Shown in pieces: positions 1-9,377 of a DNA stretch of 64,000 nucleotides; position 1 is the stretch's first letter, and every line of letters starts with the position of its first letter. The notes under the pieces were generated by a model that was not told where the DNA came from, ran no database searches, and saw only the letters and a list, made by a program, of their open reading frames with translations. This stretch comes from CAVSXS01 sp963767715. GTDB taxonomy: Bacteria > Chloroflexota > Ktedonobacteria > Ktedonobacterales > Ktedonobacteraceae. The position numbers and the translations under genes are program-made. The stretch is from positions 70,536 through 134,535 of the forward strand of contig CAVYFA010000019.1 in assembly GCA_963767715.1 (NCBI GenBank). Direction: 5' to 3'.

Positions 1-9
1 AATAAGCGC

Positions 10-1338
10 TCAGTGCTTAGGAGTCGCGGTTGCATTCGGATTGGGCGTCCCTGGCGTGGGAGTTGCCTGCCCGTTCAATATAGCCTGCTCCGCCTGGATC
101 TTACGCTGCAGCGCATTGAGGTAGGTCTGCGCGCTATCAAGGTCTGTATCGGTGATGGCCTGCAGTTTCTTTGGCATAACGTGAACCTGGTTGACCCAGT
201 TTTGCAGAATGCTGGTCAACGCTACCAGCGTGGCATTATCCGCGTTAATCTGCTGCAACCATCCGCGCGCTTTCGTCAGGGCGCCCAGTAGTGCGGCCAG
301 GAAATCGTCGGCGATCGTGGCGGCCAGCGTAACGATGGGCGAGACGAACACATCGTAGGCTACGCGTGTCAGCTTGGCCGCCCCGATAGCGCCCTCCAAC
401 GAGACACCCTCCAGCGTGTCGAGGCCATTGATAAGCTCTTTACGTACAGCCTCGCCGCCTGCCGCAAATCCACGGTTGAAAGCATCCTGGATTTGATGTT
501 CGATGTTGGACCCGGCATTTTCGAGCGCCTGGGGAAGCTTCGGCCCCAATTCATAGGCAGCAACCGCGCCGCCCCCCACGAGGATCGCGCCCGCGATGAG
601 CTTGCGCCGCGAGAGAAAGCCTTTTTTCTTCTTCTTCCTGCCGCTGCCCCGCTCTTCTTCCTCCTCGATATCCGGTTCAACCAGTGGAGTACTGCGACGC
701 CTACCCACCTCACGTACCGGCTCCTGTTCAGCTACATATGCTCGTGGATCATCTCTATACCCGACACGCTCTGCAAGTGGATCGTAATCATCCTCGTATC
801 CCAGATCGGGATCGAGTAAGTCCAGTTCATCTTCGTAGGGCAGCGGAGACAGAGGCTCCATCACCTCATCTGATTCTCCCGGCTCGATAAAGTCGTGCGT
901 GGGAAACTGGCGGCCAGGTGCCGCCGAGGGAAAGTGCACAGAACCGGAGCGGCGCTGGCCATGATGAACAGGACGATAGTCATCCTCGTACGTAGCTTCA
1001 TCTTCATCGAAGACGTTTTGATCCATCTCGATCTCAGGATCAAGCTGGCCCGTATCGTCTACACCTCTCGCTTTGGTAGCAAGTATCTGCTTGCGCAGCA
1101 ATTGGCGCGTGCGGCGTGGGTCTGGACGAGGGGCAAGCATTCCTGTGCCCCGACGCTCATCCAGGGCATCCGTATCCTTAAGATAGCCTGCCAGCGGTTC
1201 GCTTTGCGGAGAGGCGCCTGCGCGCCCGGATTGCCCATTGCCGTTGGCCGTCTGGTCACGAAGTGGATCAAAATCGTAGCCATACTGCCGCCCCGGACTT
1301 CTACGAAATGTTCGCCGCCCTGAACGTGCGTAATTCAT
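10..1338 (-). CDS. Disordered N-terminus membrane-anchored protein with Tat-like segment
   Basis: Function unknown. The reading frame encodes about 442 residues. I start it at the ATG at 1338, which has GGGAAGAG just upstream, rather than at the longer in-frame GTG. Roughly the first 240 residues are hydrophilic and rich in Asp, Glu, Tyr and Arg, so probably disordered. A run of lysines then leads into SRRKLIAGAILVGGG, which resembles a twin-arginine signal or a single membrane anchor, placed unusually far from the N-terminus. The last 170 or so residues look helical and end in a Thr/Pro/Asn tail (TPTPGTPNPN). This suggests a cytoplasmic disordered arm, one membrane pass and an outer helical domain. 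It is transcribed away from the MBL gene. No enzymatic motif was seen. Confidence 0.6.
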   Translation of the reverse strand: MNYARSGRRTFRRSPGRQYGYDFDPLRDQTANGNGQSGRAGASPQSEPLAGYLKDTDALDERRGTGMLAPRPDPRRTRQLLRKQILATKARGVDDTGQLDPEIEMDQNVFDEDEATYEDDYRPVHHGQRRSGSVHFPSAAPGRQFPTHDFIEPGESDEVMEPLSPLPYEDELDLLDPDLGYEDDYDPLAERVGYRDDPRAYVAEQEPVREVGRRRSTPLVEPDIEEEEERGSGRKKKKKGFLSRRKLIAGAILVGGGAVAAYELGPKLPQALENAGSNIEHQIQDAFNRGFAAGGEAVRKELINGLDTLEGVSLEGAIGAAKLTRVAYDVFVSPIVTLAATIADDFLAALLGALTKARGWLQQINADNATLVALTSILQNWVNQVHVMPKKLQAITDTDLDSAQTYLNALQRKIQAEQAILNGQATPTPGTPNPNATATPKH

Positions 1339-1770
1339 GCAATCTCTTCCCTTCCGCGTAGGACACCACGATAAAACCACATTGAACAGGGGGTCGGGGT
1401 AAAATGCACAAAATAACCTTCACCTTGCCTCCGCTGATTAATGTGGTCGCAGCATCTTAATGTCTTAAGCAAATAATTCCAACCAAATCGCTCACCTTCA
1501 CGCTATCCATGCAGGCATTGTAACACTCTTTAGCATGATATTTCAAGTTTTATACTGTAAAAGCGCTTATTTCCTTAACTGAGGAGAACGTAACCGCGTA
1601 TGTTTTTCGCGGCTATCTACGAAGAGGAAGGAGTCGAACAAAATTTCTAATTTATTGTAACATACCATTAGGGAAATTACAAGTAAAAGATTTCTGGTCT
1701 CTCGACAGGTTCAAGCCGATATGCTACACTCTGCATAGCAAAATTAGCGATCACAAGAGGAATCGAATGC
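1339..1770. other. Divergent intergenic region
   Basis: About 430 bp between two divergent genes with no convincing ORF. It is AT-rich around 1440-1700. It must hold promoters for both sides; the only one I can point to with some confidence is the plus-strand element at 1702-1730. Confidence 0.5.
1702..1730 (+). promoter_or_regulatory. Putative sigma70-type promoter of the MBL gene
   Basis: TCGACA at 1702-1707 and TACACT at 1725-1730 are separated by exactly 17 bp, and the start codon is 40 bp downstream. This is a by-eye match to the housekeeping consensus, not an experimentally supported site. Confidence 0.4.
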
Positions 1771-2433
1771 ATGCCTGAAAACGAGCAAGAACAGCGGCGA
1801 CCTATCGTCGCGAGCATAACGGTGGGTATCTTTCAAGAGAACTGCTACCTGTATGCCTGTCCTGAAACGCGCGAAGCGGTAATTATCGACCCGGGGGACG
1901 AGGCCCCGCGCATTCTCCAGCAGATCGAAGCGTTAAAGCTGATTCCGAAGTACATCATCAACACGCACGGGCACATCGATCATATTGGTGCGATCGACGC
2001 AGTGAGCGAGGTTTATCCTGTACCGCTGGCGATCCACCCCGCCGACGTGTATATGTATACGGAGGAGCGCACCGCCAGAAGGTACGGGCTCAAGGCGCCG
2101 CTGGTCTCGCGCAAGCCTGATATTCTCTTAGAAGATGGTGATATCATCTCGTTTGGCACGCTTTCGCTCAAAGTGCTGCACACGCCCGGGCATACCCCTG
2201 GCGGTATTTGCCTGCTCAGTGCGCCATTTTGCCTTTTCAGTGGAGATACGCTCTTCCATCGCGGCATCGGGCGTACCGACTTCGAGGGTGGCAGTTACGA
2301 ACAACTCGTCAAATCCATTCGGGAAAAGCTCTATACGCTTGACGAAGACCTGCCGGTATTCCCTGGACACGAGGGACCGACCACTATCGGTGAGGAAAAA
2401 TACGAAAATCCCTTTGTAACCCTTGAGGGGTAA
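1771..2433 (+). CDS. MBL-fold metallo-hydrolase (glyoxalase II-like)
   Basis: Cytoplasmic metallo-beta-lactamase-fold hydrolase of 220 residues, the usual size for the short glyoxalase II-like/YcbL group that hydrolyses thioesters such as hydroxyacyl-thiols. The metal-binding signature THGHIDH is near residue 65, followed by the later ligands in HTPGHTPGG (about 136), the bridging Asp in FSGDTLF (about 160) and FPGHEGP (about 197). GRTDFEGG is the conserved substrate-loop segment of this group. The ATG at 1771 has GAGGAA eight bases upstream. The substrate cannot be told from sequence. It is followed after 139 bp by ugd on the same strand, with a structured inverted repeat in between. Confidence 0.88.
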   Translation: MPENEQEQRRPIVASITVGIFQENCYLYACPETREAVIIDPGDEAPRILQQIEALKLIPKYIINTHGHIDHIGAIDAVSEVYPVPLAIHPADVYMYTEERTARRYGLKAPLVSRKPDILLEDGDIISFGTLSLKVLHTPGHTPGGICLLSAPFCLFSGDTLFHRGIGRTDFEGGSYEQLVKSIREKLYTLDEDLPVFPGHEGPTTIGEEKYENPFVTLEG

Positions 2434-2440
2434 TTCCTTG

Positions 2441-2550
2441 CAGCCTGCCTGAGCGTAGCTAGAACGCAGTCTTCCTTTCCGACCGGCTGACGCGTAGCGT
2501 AGAGGCGCAGCCTCGTTGCCGGTCGGAATAAGCAGTTCGTTGGCAGGCTG
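2441..2550. repeat. Nested inverted repeat upstream of ugd
   Basis: Two nested inverted repeats occupy nearly the whole gap between the MBL gene and ugd. The outer arms are CAGCCTGCC (2441-2449) and GGCAGGCTG (2542-2550). The inner arms are TTCCGACCGGC (2477-2487) and GCCGGTCGGAA (2518-2528). Both pairs are perfect. The element could fold as an RNA hairpin in the ugd leader or be a small palindromic mobile repeat. Confidence 0.6.
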
Positions 2551-2572
2551 TATGAGAGGAGTAATTCCAAAT

Positions 2573-3973
2573 ATGTCTACAATTTGTGTGATTGGCACTG
2601 GATACGTGGGACTGGTCACGGGTACCTGTTTCGCCGATATGGGTAATCGCGTTACCTGCGTCGATATCGTCTCTGAGAAGATCGAAGGCCTGAAAAAGGG
2701 CGTTCTACCGATTTATGAACCTGGCCTGGAGGAAATGGTCGAGCGCAACGTACACGCCGGCCGCCTGCATTTCACTACCAGCTACAGCGATGGGCTGGAT
2801 AACTGCGATTTTATCTTTATTGCGGTCAACACGCCCAGCAACGACGGGCAGGGCAGCGCCGATATGCGCTACGTCGAGAGCGCGGCGCGCAGCATAGCCC
2901 AGGAGCTTGACCACCATGCCATCATCATCAACAAAAGTACGGTTCCCGTTGGCAGCGGAGACGTGGTCTCGCGCATTATTCGTCAGAACCTGAGCCGGCC
3001 AGAAGTGCACTTCGCCGTGGTCTCCAATCCCGAATTCCTCCGTGAAGGTTCGGCCATCGTCGACTTCCAGGCGCCCGACCGCGTAGTGCTCGGCTCCTCG
3101 GATGAAGAGGCAGCGCGCAAGGTTGCCACGCTCTATTTGCCCCTGCGTGCGCCCATTGTGATCACCGACCTGTACACCGCTGAGATGATCAAATATGCCT
3201 CGAATGCATTTCTGGCCACCAAGATTTCCTTTATCAACGAGATCGCGCAGATCTGCGAGCGACTCGGCGCGGACGTGAAGGAGGTCGCGGCGGGCATGGG
3301 CTACGATAAGCGCATCGGGCGGGCGTTTTTGGACGCCGGGCTCGGATTCGGTGGGAGCTGCTTTCCCAAAGACGTGCGCGCCCTCACCCACATGGCCGAC
3401 GAGGCCGGTCTGCACCCACAGTTGCTCCACGCTGTTATGGATATCAACTACGACCAGCGCCGCCTGATCGTGAACAAGCTGACCTCCATTCTGGGCACTC
3501 TACGCGGCTGCACTATTGGCGTGCTTGGCCTGGCGTTCAAGCCCAACACCGACGATATGCGCGAGGCTCCCTCGGTTGACATCATTCGCTGGGTCACGAG
3601 CCAGGGCGCGGAAGTGCGCGTCTACGACCCGGTCGCCGCCGAAACCGCCCGCGCGGCCCTTGAAGGCGAACGTGTGCGCATGGAGCAGGTGCATTTCTGC
3701 TCGGATGCCTATGAAGTCGCGCAGGATATTGACGCGCTGGTAATCGTCACCGAATGGAACGAATTCAAGTCGCTGGACATGATGCAGATTCGCTCCTCTA
3801 TGCGCCGCCCGGTGTTGATAGACGGTCGCAATCTCTACGAATCAACCGAGATGAACCGCCTGGGCTTTATCTATCGCGGCATGGGTCGCGGTACCGGCCC
3901 CGCGCCGTCCATCCTGCCAGCCGGGGATAGCAGCGCTGCGCAGCCATTGTTGGAAGGTGCAAGCGGGAAATAG
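2573..3973 (+). CDS. ugd: UDP-glucose 6-dehydrogenase
   Basis: Oxidises UDP-glucose to UDP-glucuronate with two NAD+, supplying precursors for acidic surface polysaccharide. The 466-residue length is normal for the family. The N-terminal Rossmann motif is GTGYVGLVTG. The Glu-containing segment YEPGLEE, the NKSTVPVG and NPEFLREG strand motifs, the helix KYASNAFLATKISF with the conserved Lys, and the catalytic-cysteine loop FGGSCFPKD (Cys near 262) are all present. GLAFKPNTDDMREAPS is the C-terminal domain signature. I start at the ATG at 2573, which gives the standard MSTICVIG N-terminus and has GAGAGGAG upstream; the in-frame ATG at 2552 is unlikely. acpS follows 42 bp later. Confidence 0.95.
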   Translation: MSTICVIGTGYVGLVTGTCFADMGNRVTCVDIVSEKIEGLKKGVLPIYEPGLEEMVERNVHAGRLHFTTSYSDGLDNCDFIFIAVNTPSNDGQGSADMRYVESAARSIAQELDHHAIIINKSTVPVGSGDVVSRIIRQNLSRPEVHFAVVSNPEFLREGSAIVDFQAPDRVVLGSSDEEAARKVATLYLPLRAPIVITDLYTAEMIKYASNAFLATKISFINEIAQICERLGADVKEVAAGMGYDKRIGRAFLDAGLGFGGSCFPKDVRALTHMADEAGLHPQLLHAVMDINYDQRRLIVNKLTSILGTLRGCTIGVLGLAFKPNTDDMREAPSVDIIRWVTSQGAEVRVYDPVAAETARAALEGERVRMEQVHFCSDAYEVAQDIDALVIVTEWNEFKSLDMMQIRSSMRRPVLIDGRNLYESTEMNRLGFIYRGMGRGTGPAPSILPAGDSSAAQPLLEGASGK

Positions 3974-4015
3974 GTAACTCGGGGTAAGGGCGATCGCCCT
4001 GGAAAGCGCGTTAAC

Positions 4016-4531
4016 ATGGACAACCAGGATGATGTACCTTTGATCTTCACTCCGCTCGTGCGCCAAGCGGGGGTGGCCATCCCCGACTGGCTCTTCGGGC
4101 CGTCAGGGGTGGCCGGTTTGCCCGCGCCACTTCACGCGCCACAGGGTGTCAATATCGCCGTCGGCATCGACATCATCGAGGTTGACCGCGTGCAAAAGGT
4201 CTACGAGCATCACGGCGAGCGGTTCCTGCGGCGCGTCTACACCGAAGCGGAAATTCGCCAGTGCCGGGGCAAGGCAACACGTCTCGCCGGGCGATTCGCC
4301 GCTAAGGAAGCCATCAGCAAGGCCCTCGGAACCGGCATCCATGGGGTGGCCTGGCGCGAAATGGAGGTCGTACAACTGCGCAGCGGTCGCCCAACCGTCA
4401 CCCTGCACGGCAACGCCAGGCGCCGCGCCGAACTCCTCGGCCTCAGCGCCTTCGATGTGAGCATCGCCGACCTGCAGACCTTCTCGATTGCCGTCGCGGT
4501 GGCGGTGCAAACGTCTGGACAATCTTCGTAA
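4016..4531 (+). CDS. acpS: Holo-[acyl-carrier-protein] synthase
   Basis: Transfers the 4'-phosphopantetheine arm of CoA to a serine of acyl carrier protein, activating fatty-acid synthesis. The magnesium-binding motif GIDIIEVDRV and the second signature RFAAKEAISKALGTG are clear, as is the trimer-interface strand ending SIADLQTFSIAVAVAV. At 171 residues the protein is about 45 longer than typical AcpS; the extra is an N-terminal extension before the first beta strand (MDNQDDVPLIFTPLV...). The ATG at 4016 has GGAAAG upstream. No ATG gives a normal-length start closer to GVNIAVGIDI. The gene follows ugd closely and may be co-transcribed. Confidence 0.9.
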   Translation: MDNQDDVPLIFTPLVRQAGVAIPDWLFGPSGVAGLPAPLHAPQGVNIAVGIDIIEVDRVQKVYEHHGERFLRRVYTEAEIRQCRGKATRLAGRFAAKEAISKALGTGIHGVAWREMEVVQLRSGRPTVTLHGNARRRAELLGLSAFDVSIADLQTFSIAVAVAVQTSGQSS

Positions 4532-4645
4532 CGTTTTCGTAACGGGCCTATGGTAATATACTACTCAGGTGAAAGCAGTTCTTCACTGCCGTAGAGTGTC
4601 CCTTTTTATTTCAGAAGCTGCTCCATTATCCGAATAAAGGATTGC

Positions 4646-5983
4646 ATGAACCCGAGCCCTGACCTTGCATCTCCCATGGCGAACCAGCCGACCGGCAATG
4701 ATGCGAACGCACGCATTTCTGGACACTGGCTGCTGATTGCACGCATCGCCTTACTTGCCACCACCATCCTGAACCTGATAATCTACGCTGTTGGCATCCC
4801 GGTCTATTTTGCTCAACTCTTTCCTTCCCATCATCACTGTTTCGAAGATTGCCTTACCCTGGCCAATATTCAATCGCTCCACGCTCTGGGTATCTCAGTT
4901 ACGGCCTATGCCATCTACCAGGTAACGATCAATCTCCTGTTCGCCATCGTGTACCTCGCGGTAGCCACACTTATTTTCTGGCGAAAGCCCGACGACCTGA
5001 TGGCCTTATTAGCTTCGTTCTGCCTTGTAGCTTTGGGAGCTTCGTTCCCTGATATCCCTGCCACGTTGGCAGCCGTTCATCCTGCCTGGCATTTGCCCAT
5101 CACCCTGGTAAGCGAAGATGTGATCGGCTTTCCATCCCTTATACTCTTCTTCTTTCTCTTTCCCGATGGTCGCTTTGCGCCCCGCTGGACACGTTGGATA
5201 GTCGTCGGAGCTGCTCTCTTATTTATTCCCGGCTCCTTCTTTCCCAACTCGCTTCTCAACCCCTCGAACTGGCCCGGCCTGCTCTTTTACCCGATACCAC
5301 TTGTGATATTTGGCTCGCTGGTATTCACCCAGATCTATCGCTATCGCCGGATTTCGACCGCCGTTCAGCAGCAGCAAACCAAGTGGATCGTCTATGGCGT
5401 GGCAGTCGCGCTGCTAGGATTTCTCCTGCTGGGAAATTTACTGCCCGCACTTGTGCGGCTCAACATGCCTTTGCAGGGCCTGAGCCTACTTCCATTTATT
5501 ATTCTGGTAACCAGCATTTATCTGATCCTCTTGCTCATTCCGCTCTCGCTCGCTATAGCCATCCTGCGCTATCGGCTCTGGGATGTGGATGTCCTCATCA
5601 ATAAGACCCTCGTCTATGGTCTGTTGTCAGGCACGCTGGCAGCAGTGTACGCCGGATGCATCATCGGATTGCAGGCGCTCTTCCGGGGCATCTTCAACCA
5701 GAACTCTGACGTCGCCATCGTCATCTCAACGCTTGTCATTGCCGCTCTCTTCCAACCACTGCGCAAACGTATCCAGTCAACAATAGATCGCCGCTTCTAC
5801 CGCCGCAAGTATAATGCAGCTCAAACCCTGTCAGTTTTCAGCGAAACGTTGCGCAACGAGGTTGATCTGAACCGCTTGAGCGAGCAATTAGTGAGCGTCG
5901 TACAGGAGACGATGCAGCCCGCGCATATCTCATTGTGGCTGAACAATTCTGAACAAAAAAGGAAATCCGAAACAACCACATAG
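4646..5983 (+). CDS. Polytopic membrane protein resembling a histidine-kinase sensor half
   Basis: Integral membrane protein of 445 residues with roughly eight to ten hydrophobic segments. The stretch ILRYRLWDVDVLINKTLVYG, two more membrane helices, then RRFYRRKYNAAQTL and a segment around LRNEVDLNRLSEQL is the layout seen between the membrane sensor and the GAF/kinase part of many Chloroflexota sensor kinases. Here the chain ends shortly after that linker (QPAHISLWLNN), so no H-box or ATPase domain exists. It may signal through a partner or be a fixed short form; I see no frameshift that would restore a kinase. AAAGGA lies five bases before the ATG at 4646. It ends four bases from the convergent pyrD. 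Confidence 0.6.
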   Translation: MNPSPDLASPMANQPTGNDANARISGHWLLIARIALLATTILNLIIYAVGIPVYFAQLFPSHHHCFEDCLTLANIQSLHALGISVTAYAIYQVTINLLFAIVYLAVATLIFWRKPDDLMALLASFCLVALGASFPDIPATLAAVHPAWHLPITLVSEDVIGFPSLILFFFLFPDGRFAPRWTRWIVVGAALLFIPGSFFPNSLLNPSNWPGLLFYPIPLVIFGSLVFTQIYRYRRISTAVQQQQTKWIVYGVAVALLGFLLLGNLLPALVRLNMPLQGLSLLPFIILVTSIYLILLLIPLSLAIAILRYRLWDVDVLINKTLVYGLLSGTLAAVYAGCIIGLQALFRGIFNQNSDVAIVISTLVIAALFQPLRKRIQSTIDRRFYRRKYNAAQTLSVFSETLRNEVDLNRLSEQLVSVVQETMQPAHISLWLNNSEQKRKSETTT

Positions 5984-5987
5984 TGTG

Positions 5988-7089
5988 TCATCCCACATCT
6001 ACACCCACAAGCTCGCCAATCGTCTTGACACCCACTTTTTCCATATAGTCAACGATGCCGCGATTGATGCGCCCCGGTAACGTCGTGCCCTCTCCCCGAA
6101 TACCAGTCACGACCTGGATAGCCTTCGCTCCCGCTTTAATCTTCTCCAACGCCGTCTGCGCATCCTTCACTCCTCCCACGCCGATAATATCTATGCTTCC
6201 CCGCGTTTCCCTGTAGATGTGTGCTACCTTTGCCGTCGCCATTGCTCTAAAATCCGCGTCGTCCCCACTTAACCCGCCAGCTTCATTTCTCCATTTTTCG
6301 CCATACTTTGCTTTTATATCCTGATTTATGGTACTGTTCGTTGCTATGATCCCGGCCAGGTGGTTATCCACTACCACCTGGATGACTCCATCGACGGCCT
6401 CGTCCGTTAGCTCCGGGTCAATCTTCACAAACAGTGGTTTTCTTCCCCCCATCTCATCCATAGCCGCATTTACTGCTTGAACGATCTCGGTGAGAGGTGC
6501 TTTTCCTTGAAGCTCACGTAGTCCAGGGGTATTCGGCGATGAAACATTGATCGCAAAATAGGCCGCGTCAGCATACAATCTCCTGGCCACCAGGGCGTGC
6601 GCCGCGGGGGCATCCTTAGCATCAACCGCCTTATTTTTCCCCAGGCTGATGCCTATGGGAATTCCACTGCCTTTATATCTTTCGAGGTTATGGGCGACAA
6701 CTTCCATACCGGGCGTATTAAAGCCCAGCCTATTTAACGCTACGCCCGGAGCCGAGCATAAACTGGCGCGGCTTAGGATTGCCCGCTTGAGGATAGGCAA
6801 GGACGGAACCTACCTCGACACTCGCGAACCCCAATGTGTAGAGCGCTTTTACAGCACGTCCTACCTTGTCCCATCCAGCACCAACCATAACGGGGTTATC
6901 AAACTCTATCCCGCCCAGCACAACATGAAGTCTCTCATCAGTAAATCTGTGATGGCAATCAGCAAACTGCTCCAACGCTTTGAGCGTGAAGGGCGTGGCT
7001 TCGGCGAGATGCAGCGCTTCTCGCGCTCTTGCATGCCAGCGTTCCGAATCAAGCTTTCTAAGAAGTGGACTGACAAATTCTTTATACAT
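5988..7089 (-). pseudogene. pyrD: Class 2 dihydroorotate dehydrogenase, frameshifted
   Basis: Quinone-dependent enzyme of pyrimidine synthesis, oxidising dihydroorotate to orotate at the membrane. The first frame (from ATG 7089) carries the N-terminal membrane helix region of class 2 enzymes (FVSPLLRKLDSERWHARARE) and continues to GNPKPRQFMLGSG before a TAG at 6730-6732. The second frame resumes with PGVALNRLGFNTPG and runs to 5988, including the catalytic-serine loop INVSSPNTPGLRELQ, FVKIDPELTDEAVDG, and the FMN phosphate motifs GVGGV and IQVVTG. The two pieces together are a full-length protein. Skipping one base around 6745-6760, for example one of the paired Cs near 6752, restores the frame. 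Either a recent loss or a base-call error; an active pyrD is expected in a prototroph. Confidence 0.85.
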
Positions 7090-7282
7090 TTCAACTGGCT
7101 ACTTAAAAGCACTTATCTTCCTGGACTGAATATACGATTGACCTTTTATGGTAGAGCCGATTATATCATATTGCGCTCCGCACTTCTCATTAGTTTTTCC
7201 TCTGTAAGTTGTTCTCAAAGAAAGAAGCAAGCTTTTGAGGCGTCATGCTGTCACCTTGTTCAAACACTAGGAGGAGCCATCG

Positions 7283-8285
7283 ATGCATTCTCGTTCGTTT
7301 CGCACCATGCTACTCTTCGCTTGCTTGCTCAGCGTGTTCATTGGGTCGGGTGTATTGACGGTGAGAGCCGCGAGACCCGCAACCCAACCGGAGCAGAGCT
7401 TCCAGCCCAGTGAGCATGGTATTGCGATACCACACAAGATCAATACCGCCACGCTGCCACGCGTTCAGGAGACAGGACCCGCAGCAACGAGCATCCCATC
7501 TTCGGTAACAAACAGCCAGACACAGCAGCTTGCCTCGCAGCCTCTTGCTACCGTGCAAAATGTGGTGAAGGTTCCCGCTCCTACGCGCACGGATTCCTCA
7601 GCCAATCAGGGTTTGTCTCAGCAAGGGGGCAAACCCGACGCCAATGGTGCCGGGGGATTGGACAACTACCTGGAGACAACGAATCCGGGACCGTCCATCT
7701 ATAGTCGCAGTGGCACGCACCAGCAGACGAGCACCTACCAGAGCTGGTTTGGGGTCAATAGCAGCTTCTATGATCCGGTTACGGTGTGGGATAACATCGG
7801 CGATCGCTTCATCTTCAGTGTACTGCAAAGCTCTGCGCAAACGATCTGGCTCTCGGTGGCCCAGCAGGCCAATGCCACGGGCCTATAACTGGGGGGATGG
7901 CAATGGCCCGGTCAGTATTGTGGAGTGGTTTGTACTCAATCCCAGTAGGGCCAGCGTCTCGAGCCAGGGAGCCTTCGGGACGCCAGGCTACTGGCTGTTC
8001 TACCCCTCCACCATCACGACGGCCAATGGTCATAGGCTCTTCCTGTACAATGCCTCGGGAGCAAGCATCCATCCCAGCGTCTGGTACGTCAATCAAACGT
8101 TAACGGGTACCACAGCCCTGGCCAATGGGACCAGTTACTTCGGGACAAGTGGAACATCGTCCTGGGGCGACTATCAATCGGCCTGGCCCGACAGTGCCGT
8201 CTCTGCCAATTCGGTATGGATCACCGGGGAGTATGTCAAATCCACCAATGTCTGGGGAAGCGCCTTCGACCTGGTGACTCCATAG
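7283..8285 (+). pseudogene. Secreted protein, frameshifted, function unknown
   Basis: The first frame starts at ATG 7283 with a clear signal peptide (MHSRSFRTMLLFACLLSVFIG, the core being LLFACLLSVFIGSGVL) followed by a Gln/Pro/Thr-rich linker, then a globular part with NNYLET-like and SRSGTHQQTSTYQSWFG segments, ending at a TAA at 7886-7888. The second frame continues the same style of protein from YNWGDGNGP through PGYWLFYPSTITTANGHRL and SVWITGEYVKSTNVWG to 8285. Skipping one base in the GCC at 7881-7883 joins them into about 333 residues. The globular part looks like a beta-rich carbohydrate- or peptidase-related secreted domain (possibly the G1/eqolisin type, given the SVWITGEYV-like tail), but this is tentative. 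GGAGG lies ahead of the start. Confidence 0.65.
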
Positions 8286-8646
8286 AAGTCTTCATCACCA
8301 AAAAGCTGTGTATACTTCACTTTTGCTAGTGGCACAATTGTAGGCACAATAACCATTGTTGAGATACGGTGAGTCATGGTATGCTTTAGAGGTCTTCTCT
8401 GGAGGTTGCAAACAAAAGAGGAAGGCCATCAAGGGGTGTAGGCAACTGATATCTGGACGAAGGAAGGGCCAGGAGCCGAAGGACTTGATGCAGACCCACA
8501 CAGACAGGCGTAGTCCTTCACAAGTCAAAGTGGGCCACCGAGGAGAAGTCGAGCAAGGCAAAGTACACGTCTTGACTCGGCTTTTTCATGTTCCCCTTCA
8601 TTGGTTATTTGAGGTATCAATATTTTCTTATGAAAGGCGGTAGACT
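8286..8646. other. Intergenic region, no supported gene
   Basis: About 360 bp between the secreted protein and the VOC gene. Short ORFs exist on both strands but neither has family motifs or a good ribosome site. The stretch 8450-8560 has the look of a decayed coding fragment on the minus strand, which I cannot name. Confidence 0.35.
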
Positions 8647-9063
8647 ATGGCACTCATCCATGCATACCTGCGCTTTAACGGCAATGCCAAAGAAGCATTT
8701 GAATTTTACCAAAGCTGCTTGGGTGGTGAACTGACGATCACAACGGTTGGGAATTCTCCGATGGCAGCCTATATGCCGGAGAAGAAAGACCAGGTTTTCC
8801 ATGCGCAGCTAACAAATGGAGCTATGGTACTGTTAGGGTCAGACATGGTTGGGGAAGAAGGTCTAACAAAAGGGAATAGCATGGTTCTTACTCTCGATTG
8901 CTCTAGTAAAGATGAGGCTGAAACGCTTTTTACCAGGCTTTCAGCAGGGGGAGCGATTGGTCACGCCTTAGCCGAGCAGCCCTTTGGACTCATCGGGGAC
9001 TTTACTGACCAATTTGGAGTGGATTGGTTTGTTTCCTTTGTGAGCACTCCTCCGAACACCTGA
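8647..9063 (+). CDS. PhnB-like VOC family protein
   Basis: Small glyoxalase-fold (vicinal oxygen chelate) protein of 138 residues. Typical features of the PhnB/DUF-type group are present: the opening AYLRFNGNAKEAFEFYQSCLGGEL, the central strand QVFHAQLTNGAMVLLGSD, and the closing GLIGDFTDQFGVDWFVSF. Proteins of this group have uncertain substrates and are often annotated as 3-demethylubiquinone methyltransferase-like without evidence. The ATG at 8647 is preceded by AAAGGCGG. It stands alone between two non-coding stretches, so context gives no clue to its role. Confidence 0.85.
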   Translation: MALIHAYLRFNGNAKEAFEFYQSCLGGELTITTVGNSPMAAYMPEKKDQVFHAQLTNGAMVLLGSDMVGEEGLTKGNSMVLTLDCSSKDEAETLFTRLSAGGAIGHALAEQPFGLIGDFTDQFGVDWFVSFVSTPPNT

Positions 9064-9377
9064 TCCCTTGCGTGTGTACGCTCTCTGGTTGCTGGTAAGC
9101 TATTCTCACGTTAATTGATCAGCTTAGGCATGGCTTCTCCTGGAGGGAATGAGCTCGTCGTAGGAGGACAGATCCAGCGCAGGCGGGGCGAGATGCGGAA
9201 TGGTCTGGGCCTGGGGCACACAGACCAGGTCGCGCACTCCCGGCACGGCGCAAGCTGGGTAGCGGGCAAGGGACGCAAAGCCTCGCGCTCGAGGGGAAAA
9301 CCTGCTCGCAGGAGTGGAGGTACTCACCACTGAGACGAAGCGAGCGAAGGGCTTGAAACGGTTTTTCTTTCGGTGCC
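9064..9377. other. Intergenic region, no supported gene
   Basis: About 310 bp. Overlapping ORFs run on both strands through 9115-9514, but their composition is repetitive Arg/Ser/Pro and no domain is recognisable. I treat them as chance ORFs in GC-rich DNA. Confidence 0.35.

Noticed and set aside
8356..8643. 95-residue plus-strand ORF
   Set aside because: No ribosome site, no motif; probably chance or decayed sequence.
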